Positions 33,993-42,213 of a stretch of 49,096 nt of DNA are shown piece by piece. Numbering within the stretch: position 1 is the first letter of the stretch; the number at the start of each line of letters is the position of its first letter. Made by a program: the position numbers and the translations under genes. The notes under the pieces are model-generated. The model was not told the origin of the DNA. It did no database searches and was given only the letters and a program-made list of their open reading frames with translations. Location: NCBI GenBank assembly GCA_021736705.1, contig JAIPFI010000004.1, positions 1-49,096 of the forward strand, read 5' to 3'. Source of the DNA: Methylococcaceae bacterium (GTDB lineage: Bacteria; Pseudomonadota; Gammaproteobacteria; Methylococcales; Methylomonadaceae).

Positions 33993-36133
33993 AAATTCCA
34001 TTTAGTATTTCTATGTTTGTTTTGCTGAGTTTTATTGTGCTGTCTTTACAGTTAATGAGCACGGCAATACAGGACACATCACGGCTTGGCGATATGTATA
34101 CTTGGCTGCTCTTGAGTAATGCTGTCGGGACTGTCATTCTGCTTTTGTTGGTGGGATTTAATATTTTTTCCTTGGCTAGGCGGCTTAAGAGGCGGGAGGC
34201 GGGATCTCGCTTAACCACACGTATTGTATTGTTGTTTATTGTCTTATCTTTAGTGCCCGCTGGTGTGGTGTTTTATTTCTCCTTGCAGTTTTTGCATCAG
34301 AGTATTGATAGCTGGTTCAGTGTTGAGCTGGATGGCGCGATGGAGGATTCGCTGGAGCTAAGTCGTGCTTCTTTAGAACAGCGATTACGCTGGGATTTAA
34401 AGCAATCTCAAGGCTTGGCGGAGACGTTGGCGGGGAAGTCGGATGCGGAGATGAGTCTGGACTTGGATCATTTTCGTGAAATAGCGGGTGTCAACGAAGT
34501 CAGCTTGCTTTCGAAAAAAGGAAAAATTATCAGCTTTAGTGGTTTAAGCCCAAGTGATATTTTGCCTAGTTTGCCTGTGTCTCCCTTATTTTTGCAAGTA
34601 CAGCAAAGTAATGATTATGTTGCTCTTGCTTCCGTGAATGGCGAGTTGGTGGTGCAGACGGTCGTTGCCATTAAACCGAAAAATACGCATTATTTACAGC
34701 TTATTTATCCCGTGCCTGAGCGTATTAATGATTTAACGGATTCGGTTGAATTTGCATATGTCAGGTTTCAAGAGATGATGTATTTGCGTCATTCGTTAAA
34801 GACTAGCTTTTCTCTCGTTTTGTCTTTGGTTTTGCTAATGAGTTTACTTGCCGCTATTTCAGCTGCCTTTGTTAGTGTGCGTAGCATTATTGCGCCAATT
34901 CGTGATTTAGTGCGCGGGACACGGGCAGTTTCAGCGGGCGTTTATGGGCAATTGTTGCCAGTGAAGCGCCTTGATGATTTGGGTTTTCTGGTGGAGTCAT
35001 TTAATGAAATGGTGACGCAAATTTCTCGTGCCCAAGATGAAACGCGCAAAAATGTTCAGGAAATTGAGCGTCAGCGGGCTTATTTGGAAACATTGCTAAC
35101 CAGTTTGACTTCGGGCGTATTGAGTTTTGATTCGAGCTTAAATATACGTACAGCAAATCAGGCGGCTAACATTATTTTGCATGTTCAGGTGATGCGTTAT
35201 TATGGTCAAGATTTAATGCAATTGGCGCGAGGTCGCCCTGACTTAATGGGGTTGGCTGAAGTGGTGCAACCGTTACTGGAAAAATCATTTGATATTTGGC
35301 AGCGTAATGTCATTGTTGATGGTCCGGAAGGGCATAGGGAGTTGCTGTGTCAGGGTTCGCCGTTATTTTCTTCGGAGGGCGGTTATATTGGTGCGGTGGT
35401 TGTTTTTGATGATATAACTAATCTAATTCAGGCGCAAAAAAACGCAGCATGGTCTGAAGTGGCACGGCGATTGGCGCATGAAATTAAAAATCCTTTGACG
35501 CCGATACAGTTATCCGCAGAAAGGTTGCAGCATAAACTGGCATCTAAGCTGAAAAGTGAAGATGCTGAAATGTTACAGCGCTCTACTCGAACGATTATTC
35601 AGCAGGTAGAGGCGATGAAGCAGATGGTGGATGCCTTTGCTGAATATGCTCGGCCAGTACACAATAAAGTGGAAGAGTTGGACTTGTTGGCTTTGGTGCA
35701 AGAGATTATGGTTTTATATGGTTCTGATCCGCGTGTCAGCTTTGATTTACAAGTGGAGGGGGATATCCCCTTGATTAAGGCGGATGCGCTCAATATTCGT
35801 CAGGTGCTGCATAATTTGTTTAAAAATGCATTAGAGGCTATGGGTGGAAAGGGGGTCATTACCATAAAGTTAAAAGATGTGAGTCAATATAATGCAGCGC
35901 TTGTGCGCTTGGCTATCTATGACACGGGCTGTGGTGTTGATATTAAGCAAGCAAAGCAGATTTTCGAGCCTTATGTGACAAGCAAGCAGAAGGGCACGGG
36001 ATTGGGTCTGGCAATTGTGAAAAAAGTGATTGAAGAGTTGGGTGGAACTATTCGCTTAGACAGTAAATATACGCAGGGTGCTGGTTTTATTATGCAATTT
36101 CCAGCAGTATTCAAAAGGCAAGGCAAAGACTAA
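33980..36133 (+). CDS. ntrY: NtrY-type sensor histidine kinase
   Basis: 717 residues from ATG 33980 (GTG 33983 is also possible; the purine-rich gaagagagg site precedes both). Membrane helices at about residues 7-28 (FSISMFVLLSFIVLSLQL), 38-60 and 83-105 are followed by a periplasmic segment. Another helix near residue 280 (FSLVLSLVLLMSLLAAISAA) precedes HAMP (RSIIAPIRDLVRGTRAVSAG). A PAS domain spans about 370-480. The phospho-acceptor helix is VARRLAHEIKNPLTPIQLSA and the ATPase has LHNLFKNALEAM, DTGCGVD and KGTGLGLAIVKKVIEELGG. It pairs with NtrX five bases downstream. The signal is unknown; nitrogen or redox sensing is reported for the family. Confidence 0.93.
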   Translation: MVRVKIPFSISMFVLLSFIVLSLQLMSTAIQDTSRLGDMYTWLLLSNAVGTVILLLLVGFNIFSLARRLKRREAGSRLTTRIVLLFIVLSLVPAGVVFYFSLQFLHQSIDSWFSVELDGAMEDSLELSRASLEQRLRWDLKQSQGLAETLAGKSDAEMSLDLDHFREIAGVNEVSLLSKKGKIISFSGLSPSDILPSLPVSPLFLQVQQSNDYVALASVNGELVVQTVVAIKPKNTHYLQLIYPVPERINDLTDSVEFAYVRFQEMMYLRHSLKTSFSLVLSLVLLMSLLAAISAAFVSVRSIIAPIRDLVRGTRAVSAGVYGQLLPVKRLDDLGFLVESFNEMVTQISRAQDETRKNVQEIERQRAYLETLLTSLTSGVLSFDSSLNIRTANQAANIILHVQVMRYYGQDLMQLARGRPDLMGLAEVVQPLLEKSFDIWQRNVIVDGPEGHRELLCQGSPLFSSEGGYIGAVVVFDDITNLIQAQKNAAWSEVARRLAHEIKNPLTPIQLSAERLQHKLASKLKSEDAEMLQRSTRTIIQQVEAMKQMVDAFAEYARPVHNKVEELDLLALVQEIMVLYGSDPRVSFDLQVEGDIPLIKADALNIRQVLHNLFKNALEAMGGKGVITIKLKDVSQYNAALVRLAIYDTGCGVDIKQAKQIFEPYVTSKQKGTGLGLAIVKKVIEELGGTIRLDSKYTQGAGFIMQFPAVFKRQGKD

Positions 36134-36138
36134 GAGTA

Positions 36139-37506
36139 ATGAGTGGATATAAAGCAAATATTTTAGTGGTTGATGATGAACCAGATATTCGGCAATTAGT
36201 GCAGGAAATTCTACAGGATGAAGGCTATGTTGTTTATATGGCGGGTAATGCTGAGGAAGCTAGGCAGTTACAGCGGCAACATCAGCCTGATTTAATTCTG
36301 TTGGATATTTGGATGCCTGATACTGATGGTATTACGCTACTCAAGGAATGGGCCGAGAGTGCAGGCTTTGTCGCGCCCGTTATTATGATGTCGGGGCATG
36401 GTACGATTGAAACCGCTGTTGAAGCAACTAAGCTGGGAGCTTATGAGTTTTTGGAAAAGCCTTTGTCCTTGGCTCGATTGCTACTGGTCGTCGAGCGCGC
36501 TATTGATGCGCATATGTTGCAGCGTGAAAATGCAGGGTTAAAGCAGCAGTTACTGAGTGTGAATGAGCCTGTTGGTCGTAGTGCTTTTGCTGAACGAATT
36601 AAAGAGCAGCTAAAGCGCTTGGCTCAGCATGATACGAAAGTGATGTTTGTTGGTGAAAGTGGTGTCGGGAAGGAGGTCTATGCGCGCTTTTTGCATGAAC
36701 GCAGTGGGCGCAAGGCAGGGCCATGTATTGATGTCTCTGTCGGTAGTATTGCACCGGAAAATGCTGCGGTAGAATTTTTTGGTAAAGAGCAGGCGGGTGT
36801 TGTTTATCCTGGTTTACTGGAGCGGGCGCATGGCGGCGTGTTGTTTTTAGCTGAAATAGCAGGCATGGATGCGCAAACGCAATTAAAGTTATTAAGTGCT
36901 CTGGAATCAAGTTCATTTCTGCGTGTAGGCGGAACAGAGCAAGTGCATGTGGATGTACGTGTGATTGTTGCGACGCGGGTTTTGCTGGAAGCCGAAGTGG
37001 CGGCAGGACATTTTCGGCAGGATCTATATTATTTGCTTAATGAGGTAACGATGGAGGTGTTGCCGTTGCGCGAGCATGGTGAGGATGTCCCCGCGCTATT
37101 GCATTTTTATATAGACTATTTTGTGCGCCATGAGAAATTAGCCTATAGGAAGTTTTTGATGTCGGCGCAGAATTTTTTACGTAACTATACTTGGCCAGGC
37201 AATGTGCGGGAATTAAAAAACTTAGTGCAACGATTAATGATCTTAGGTGCTGGTGAAGATATAGAATTAACTGAGGTAAAATCGGCTTTGGGGGCTGTTT
37301 TGGAAACGGCAAGTGTTGCGCCACAAAGTAATGTGCCTGACTTCTTTCAGTTATCATTAAAAGAGGCGAGAGAGCAATTTGAAAAGGCTTATCTTGAATA
37401 TCATTTTGAGAAAAACGAAGGGAATGTTGCTAAATTAGCGGCTGCTGTCGGGGTTGAGCGCACTCATTTGTACCGAAAATTACATGCCCTAAATATAAAA
37501 GAATAA
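36139..37506 (+). CDS. ntrX: NtrX-type response regulator with a degenerate AAA+ core
   Basis: 455 residues. The receiver (residues 1-120) has VVDDEPDIRQ, the phosphorylated Asp at about residue 56 in LLDIWMPDTDG, and the Lys in FLEKPL. The AAA+ domain has Walker A GESGVGKE, but Walker B reads GGVLFLAEI with Ala (about residue 238) where FLDE is expected. The GAFTGA loop that touches sigma-54 is replaced by EFFGKEQAGVVYPGLLERAH. The R-finger region is weak. YTWPGNVRELKNLVQRLMI and a Fis-type helix-turn-helix (VAKLAAAVGVERTHLYRKLH) follow. Lack of GAFTGA is usual for NtrX; loss of the Walker B Asp is not. It likely acts by DNA binding without sigma-54 remodelling. Confidence 0.92.
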   Translation: MSGYKANILVVDDEPDIRQLVQEILQDEGYVVYMAGNAEEARQLQRQHQPDLILLDIWMPDTDGITLLKEWAESAGFVAPVIMMSGHGTIETAVEATKLGAYEFLEKPLSLARLLLVVERAIDAHMLQRENAGLKQQLLSVNEPVGRSAFAERIKEQLKRLAQHDTKVMFVGESGVGKEVYARFLHERSGRKAGPCIDVSVGSIAPENAAVEFFGKEQAGVVYPGLLERAHGGVLFLAEIAGMDAQTQLKLLSALESSSFLRVGGTEQVHVDVRVIVATRVLLEAEVAAGHFRQDLYYLLNEVTMEVLPLREHGEDVPALLHFYIDYFVRHEKLAYRKFLMSAQNFLRNYTWPGNVRELKNLVQRLMILGAGEDIELTEVKSALGAVLETASVAPQSNVPDFFQLSLKEAREQFEKAYLEYHFEKNEGNVAKLAAAVGVERTHLYRKLHALNIKE

Positions 37507-37644
37507 TTTTGATGGTTTACCATGCCCTTAAATTTCAGGATAATGGCAAGATAAAGTAATTTTAGATGCTGTGATGGGATGAGTTTAATTTAATTGGAAT
37601 TAAGTGGATCTTAGCCAGCCTTATAGTGAGTTCTAGTATTAGTT

Positions 37645-39000
37645 ATGTTTGATAATTTAACCGATCGTTTAGGTAAAACCTTAAAAAATCTTCGTGGTCA
37701 AGGTCGTTTGACAGAAGAAAATATTCAAGAGACTATGCGTGAAGTACGTATGGCTTTGCTTGAGGCTGATGTTGCGCTGCCTGTTGTGAGTGCTTTTATT
37801 GAGAAGGTAAAGGAGCGTGCTTTAGGTCAAGAAGTACAGGCCAGCCTCTCGCCCGGGCAGTCGCTTATTAAAGTTGTTCAAGCTGAGCTTGTCCGCGTTA
37901 TGGGTGAGGCGAATGAGGAGCTTGATTTAAAAGCTAATCCTCCCGCTATTATTCTTATGGCGGGTTTGCAGGGAGCCGGTAAAACAACAACAGTTGCTAA
38001 GTTGGGTCGCTGGCTAAAAGAAAATAAAAAGAAATCAGTCGGCGTGGTGAGTACGGATATTTATCGTCCTGCTGCGATTAAACAGTTAGAAACTTTGGCT
38101 AATGACTTATCGCTGACGTTTTTCGATACTGATGTGAATAAAACAGCAGCGGAAATTGCACTGACTGCGATTGAAGCAGCAAAGAAACAATTTTTAGATG
38201 TCGTCATTGTCGATACTGCTGGTCGTTTGCATATTGATGAAGAAATGATGACTGAGATTAAAGCTTTGCATGCCGCTATTAATCCGGTTGAAACCTTGTT
38301 TGTTGTGGATAGCATGACGGGGCAGGATGCGGCGACGACAGCAAAAGCCTTTAATGATGCGCTGCCTTTAACGGGTGTGGTTTTAACTAAAACTGACGGT
38401 GATGCGCGTGGCGGAGCTGCCTTGTCTATCCGTCATGTTACCGGCAAGCCAATTAAATTTGTCGGGGTTGGCGAAAAAACCGATGCCTTAGAGCCTTTTT
38501 ATCCTGATCGAGTTGCTTCAAGAATCTTAGGCATGGGTGATATGCTCAGTCTGATTGATGATATTGAGCAGAAAGTTGATAAGGAAAAGGCCGAAAAACT
38601 AGCTAAGAAATTACAGAAAGGCAAGGGTTTTGATTTGGCTGATTTTGTCGAACAGTTAGAGCAGATGCAAAATATGGGTGGAATCGGCGCTATGATGGAT
38701 AAGTTGCCTGGCATTAATGATGTGCCGAAGGAAATGCGCGATAAAGTAAATGATAAAGAGTTGGCTCGACAAATTGCAGTCATTCGTTCTATGACGAATC
38801 AGGAAAAACGTTATCCTGACTTAATTAAAGGTAATCGTAAAAAGCGTATAGCGACTGGTTGTGGGCAGGAGTTGCAGGATGTAAATCGTGTTTTGAAACA
38901 ATTTAAGATGATGCAGAAAATGATGAAGCGTTTTCAAAAAGGTAATATGGCCAATATGATGCGCGGAATTAAAGGTAACATGAAAGGTATGCGCATGTAA
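37645..39000 (+). CDS. ffh: Signal recognition particle GTPase Ffh
   Basis: Delivers ribosomes making membrane proteins to FtsY at the inner membrane together with 4.5S RNA. 451 residues. The N domain is followed by the GTPase with MAGLQGAGKTTTVAKL, DIYRPAAIKQL, VIVDTAGRLHIDEEMM and VLTKTDGDARGGAALS. The methionine-rich M domain ends in QKMMKRFQKGNMANMMRGIK. The RNA-binding helix reads KRIATGCGQELQDVNRVLKQ, with Cys at about residue 406 where most Ffh have Ser (GSG). It lies 138 bp after ntrX and 128 bp before rpsP. Confidence 0.97.
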   Translation: MFDNLTDRLGKTLKNLRGQGRLTEENIQETMREVRMALLEADVALPVVSAFIEKVKERALGQEVQASLSPGQSLIKVVQAELVRVMGEANEELDLKANPPAIILMAGLQGAGKTTTVAKLGRWLKENKKKSVGVVSTDIYRPAAIKQLETLANDLSLTFFDTDVNKTAAEIALTAIEAAKKQFLDVVIVDTAGRLHIDEEMMTEIKALHAAINPVETLFVVDSMTGQDAATTAKAFNDALPLTGVVLTKTDGDARGGAALSIRHVTGKPIKFVGVGEKTDALEPFYPDRVASRILGMGDMLSLIDDIEQKVDKEKAEKLAKKLQKGKGFDLADFVEQLEQMQNMGGIGAMMDKLPGINDVPKEMRDKVNDKELARQIAVIRSMTNQEKRYPDLIKGNRKKRIATGCGQELQDVNRVLKQFKMMQKMMKRFQKGNMANMMRGIKGNMKGMRM

Positions 39001-39058
39001 TTTTTAGGTGGTTGCCAGAAAAACTTTTAAGGGTGGAAATGTTTTTTATAGTTTTGGC

Positions 39059-39086
39059 TTCACATAATCATTAAAAAGCGTAAAAT
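39059..39086 (+). promoter_or_regulatory. Candidate sigma-70 promoter of the rpsP operon
   Basis: ttcaca (39059-39064) and taaaat (39081-39086) are separated by 16 bases, and the latter lies 43 bp before the rpsP ATG. The match to consensus is moderate (4/6 and 5/6). Read-through from ffh is also possible, since no terminator is visible between them. Confidence 0.35.
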
Positions 39087-39128
39087 GGCTCGATTAAGTT
39101 TGGTTGAATATAATTTTGAGGAATCTAG

Positions 39129-39386
39129 ATGGTAGTTATTCGTCTTGCCAGAGGTGGGCAAAAAAATCGTCCTTTTTATCATGTCGTAGTGACTGATAGT
39201 AGAAATAGTCGTGATGGACGTTATATTGAGCGCGTAGGATTTTTTAATCCTTTAGCAAAAGGCTCAGAAGAAAGGTTAAAATTAGATGAAGAGCGCATTG
39301 CTCATTGGCAAGCTAATGGTGCGCAGCCTTCTGAACGTGTTGCTAATTTGATAAAAGATCTTAAAAAAGCAGCAGTAGCAGCTTAA
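39129..39386 (+). CDS. rpsP: 30S ribosomal protein S16
   Basis: 85 residues, normal length. Starts [20 protein letters not shown] and continues [20 protein letters not shown], then [20 protein letters not shown], the invariant S16 pattern. An SD-like gagga lies before the start ATG 39129. First gene of the classical rpsP-rimM-trmD-rplS operon, with four bases to rimM. Confidence 0.98.
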   Translation: MVVIRLARGGQKNRPFYHVVVTDSRNSRDGRYIERVGFFNPLAKGSEERLKLDEERIAHWQANGAQPSERVANLIKDLKKAAVAA

Positions 39387-39390
39387 AAAA

Positions 39391-39894
39391 TTGGCTGATG
39401 AATTTATTAGCGTTGGCCTAGTCTCCGGTGTCTTTGGCGTTCAGGGTTGGATAAAAGTATATTCTTATACAGATCCTCGCGAAAACATACTGAATTACTC
39501 GCCTTGGACTCTAAGAAAAGGCAAGGATAGCAAGGAAGTTAAGGTTCTTAATGGTCGCCGGCATGGAAAAGCAGTCGTAGCATACTTGGATAATATTAAT
39601 GATCGGGATAGCGCGACTGATTTAAATGGCTGGGAGATATTGATTCGCCATGAACAATTGCCTAAGGCAAAAAAAGGCGAATATTATTGGAGCGACTTGG
39701 TAGGATTACAGGTTAATACAATCTCTGGTGTAAAGCTTGGTGTTGTTAAGCAGATGCTGGAAACAGGTGCTAATGATGTTGTCATTGTGATGGGGGAAAG
39801 GGAGCGATTGATTCCTTTCTTGCAAGAACAAATCATCATAAGTATAGATTTGCTTGCAGGGGTCATGGTTGTTGATTGGGATCCTGAATTTTAA
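39391..39894 (+). CDS. rimM: 16S rRNA processing protein RimM
   Basis: Assists 30S head maturation and binds S19. 167 residues from a TTG start at 39391, four bases after the rpsP stop. No clear ribosome site is visible, so translation is probably coupled to rpsP. The N-terminal barrel shows ISVGLVSGVFGVQGWIKVYS and YTDPRENILNYSPW. The PRC-barrel part has YYWSDLVGLQVNTISGVKLG, VKQMLETGANDVVIVMG and RLIPFLQEQIIISIDL. The stop overlaps the trmD ATG by one base (TAATG). Confidence 0.96.
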   Translation: MADEFISVGLVSGVFGVQGWIKVYSYTDPRENILNYSPWTLRKGKDSKEVKVLNGRRHGKAVVAYLDNINDRDSATDLNGWEILIRHEQLPKAKKGEYYWSDLVGLQVNTISGVKLGVVKQMLETGANDVVIVMGERERLIPFLQEQIIISIDLLAGVMVVDWDPEF

Positions 39895-40640
39895 TGCGTT
39901 TTGATGTGGTAACAATTTTTCCTGAAATGGTACTTGATTGTGCTATGAATGGTGTTACTGGTCGTGCAATAAAGCAGGGTTCAATTGGTTTTTCTGTTTG
40001 GAATCCTCGTGATTACGCTGTAGATAAGCATAAAACAGTTGATGATCGACCTTATGGTGGTGGCCCTGGTATGGTTATGAAATATAAACCATTAAAGGAT
40101 GCTGTTGATAATGCAAAGAAAGATGCTAGAGCTGAGCGAGTTAAAGTTGTTTATTTAAGTCCACAAGGCAAGCCAATTACACAGCAACTGCTAAATGACA
40201 GTAGTACTTTAGATCAGTTGATTTTAGTTGCTGGGCGCTATGAGGGGATTGATGAACGATTTATACAAGATGAATGTCAGGAAGAGTGGTCATTAGGTGA
40301 TTTTGTTATTAGTGGTGGCGAGTTAGCTGCGCTAGTCGTCATTGATGGGATCTCAAGGCTTCTGCCCGGGGTATTGGGTGATGAGGAGTCTGCAAGACAG
40401 GACTCTCATATGAATGGTTTATTGGATTGTCCGCACTATACTCGCCCTGAAGTATTTAAGGACAAAGCTGTTCCAAATGTTTTGCTCGGCGGTAATCATA
40501 AGGACATAGCAAAATGGCGATTGAAACAGTCATTAGGCCGAACTTGGCAAAAAAGACCCGATTTGTTGTTTGATAAAGAATTAACGGCGGAACAGCAGTC
40601 GTTGTTAAACGAATTTAAAATTGAATTGAAGTATAAATAG
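39894..40640 (+). CDS. trmD: tRNA (guanine-N1-)-methyltransferase
   Basis: Methylates G37 in tRNAs to prevent frameshifting; SPOUT (trefoil-knot) enzyme. 248 residues. Motifs: [64 protein letters not shown] and [20 protein letters not shown], then [19 protein letters not shown]. All knot residues are present. Overlaps rimM by one base and is eight bases from rplS. Confidence 0.98.
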   Translation: MRFDVVTIFPEMVLDCAMNGVTGRAIKQGSIGFSVWNPRDYAVDKHKTVDDRPYGGGPGMVMKYKPLKDAVDNAKKDARAERVKVVYLSPQGKPITQQLLNDSSTLDQLILVAGRYEGIDERFIQDECQEEWSLGDFVISGGELAALVVIDGISRLLPGVLGDEESARQDSHMNGLLDCPHYTRPEVFKDKAVPNVLLGGNHKDIAKWRLKQSLGRTWQKRPDLLFDKELTAEQQSLLNEFKIELKYK

Positions 40641-40648
40641 GTACAGTA

Positions 40649-40993
40649 ATGAGTAATATTATTAGTCAATTGGAAGCAGAGCAGCTAAAAAAAGATATGC
40701 CAGTGTTTAACCCTGGTGATACAGTTGTTGTGCAAGTAAGAGTAAAAGAAGGCGAACGCGAAAGATTGCAGGCATTTGAAGGTGTTGTTATTGCTAAGCG
40801 TAATCGTGGATTAAATTCAGCTTTTACAGTTAGAAAGATTTCTCATGGCGTAGGCGTTGAACGTGTTTTCCAAACACACAGCCCTTTAGTTGGAGATATT
40901 CAAGTTAAGCGTCGTGGCGCAGTGCGTAGAGCTAAGTTGTATTACTTGCGTGATTTGTCAGGTAAAGCTGCACGTATTAAAGAGAAGTTATAA
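40649..40993 (+). CDS. rplS: 50S ribosomal protein L19
   Basis: 114 residues, normal length. Starts [20 protein letters not shown], then [59 protein letters not shown] and [20 protein letters not shown], the complete L19 pattern. It is the last gene of the operon and is followed by a strong terminator. Confidence 0.98.
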   Translation: MSNIISQLEAEQLKKDMPVFNPGDTVVVQVRVKEGERERLQAFEGVVIAKRNRGLNSAFTVRKISHGVGVERVFQTHSPLVGDIQVKRRGAVRRAKLYYLRDLSGKAARIKEKL

Positions 40994-41014
40994 GAAGCTC
41001 TTTTTATGGTGAAT

Positions 41015-41042
41015 CAAAAAAGGCGCTATTAGCGCCTTTTTT
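41015..41042. terminator. Intrinsic terminator after rplS (probably bidirectional)
   Basis: A aaaaaaggcgct / agcgcctttttt stem with loop att. The run of A on the left and T on the right lets it act in both directions. It lies between rplS and the convergent ATPase gene ending at 41061. Confidence 0.92.
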
Positions 41043-41060
41043 ATGTTTTTTGTATTTGTT

Positions 41061-41975
41061 TTAGCGACTCTTGGATATGTCTACACCTGTTTCTTCTAAT
41101 AGAGCAAGGCGTAACTTTTCTATTTCAGCGATATTCGGGATTAAACATATTTTACCTTCAAAGCGTTTGATTCCACCGATAGTACGTTCACGGACTACAT
41201 CGACAATAACTTTCCAGTTAATTTCTTTTTTATCTGCAGCAAAAGCAAATACCAAGGCAAGGTCAGCAAGATTGTTTATTAATCGTGGTACGCCACTGGA
41301 ATAATAAAAAAGAGCAGCACAAGCAGAGGGAAGGAAGATATTTTCTGTGCTACCTGCTACTTTTAAACGGAAATTAATATATTGTTCTGTTTCTTCATAA
41401 TTTAGTGGCGTCAGGTGGTATTCTATTGAAATCCTTTGGGAAAATTGTATCAGTTCTGGTTGGTTAAGTTTATCTACTAATTCTGGTTGACCAACAAGAA
41501 TCAGTTGTAACATGATTTGCTGCTCGGTATTAATGTTGGACAGTAAACGTAATTCTTCGAGTGTTTGGATGTCCATGTTTTGTGCTTCATCAACGATAAG
41601 CACAACGCGAATGCCGGCATTGCTTTTTTGGGTTATAAATTTGACGAAAGCATTATATTGATCTGCTTTGTTAGATGCCGTGGATTCAATATTAAATGCT
41701 GCTAACACCCATGTTAATAGGCTGCCAAATGCGCTATGTGTATTGGTAATCAACCCGACTTCGCATTGAACCTCAATTTTTTTTAATAAGCTACGTACTA
41801 GTGTTGTTTTTCCAGAGCCAATTTCACCTGTTATAACTGTGAATCCTGCTTGACTTACTAAACCATACTGTAGTGTTGTCAGCGCTTTTTTGTGTTTTTG
41901 GCTTAAAAATAGAAAGCTTGGGTCAGGAATTAGCGAAAATGGTTTTTTTGTAAGACCGTAAAACTTAGTATACAT
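41061..41975 (-). CDS. XrtA/PEP-CTERM-type AAA ATPase (ExeA-like)
   Basis: 304 residues. It starts MYTKFYGLTKKPFSLIPDPS, the signature of the ExeA/PEP-CTERM-associated ATPase group. Walker A is VITGEIGSGKTTLVRSLL, Walker B VVLIVDEAQNMDIQTLEELR. The sensor region LQLILVGQPELVDKL leads to QFSQRISIEYHLTPLNYEET, and YYSSGVPRLINNLADLAL ends the AAA+ core. In exosortase loci these ATPases sit among exopolysaccharide genes. Here the neighbours are rplS and rapA, with no such locus in the window. The start ATG 41975 faces rapA divergently. Function inferred from family only. Confidence 0.85.
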   Translation of the reverse strand: MYTKFYGLTKKPFSLIPDPSFLFLSQKHKKALTTLQYGLVSQAGFTVITGEIGSGKTTLVRSLLKKIEVQCEVGLITNTHSAFGSLLTWVLAAFNIESTASNKADQYNAFVKFITQKSNAGIRVVLIVDEAQNMDIQTLEELRLLSNINTEQQIMLQLILVGQPELVDKLNQPELIQFSQRISIEYHLTPLNYEETEQYINFRLKVAGSTENIFLPSACAALFYYSSGVPRLINNLADLALVFAFAADKKEINWKVIVDVVRERTIGGIKRFEGKICLIPNIAEIEKLRLALLEETGVDISKSR

Positions 41976-42157
41976 ATATTAATACTGGGTAGTGATTATG
42001 GGCTTGTAATTGAGTAATGATTATACCGTATATATTCCCTACAGGGATTGATTATGCGTGTTAGTGTTGTCTCGGATATTTTTCTTAAGCATAAAAGTGC
42101 AGGTGATAGGTGTTGCTATTCGCTATAATTTTTGATTTTAACCTAAGGGCTATGGCA

Positions 42158-42163
42158 TATAAT
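42158..42163 (+). promoter_or_regulatory. Candidate -10 box upstream of rapA
   Basis: tataat, 50 bp before the rapA start. No good -35 hexamer is seen at 16-18 bp, so this is a partial match only. The divergent ATPase gene must have its promoter in the same 238-bp gap. Confidence 0.3.
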
Positions 42164-42213
42164 AGTACTTGTGTATGCTGAAATAAAACGTTTAAAACAA
42201 TGAATAGGTTGAT

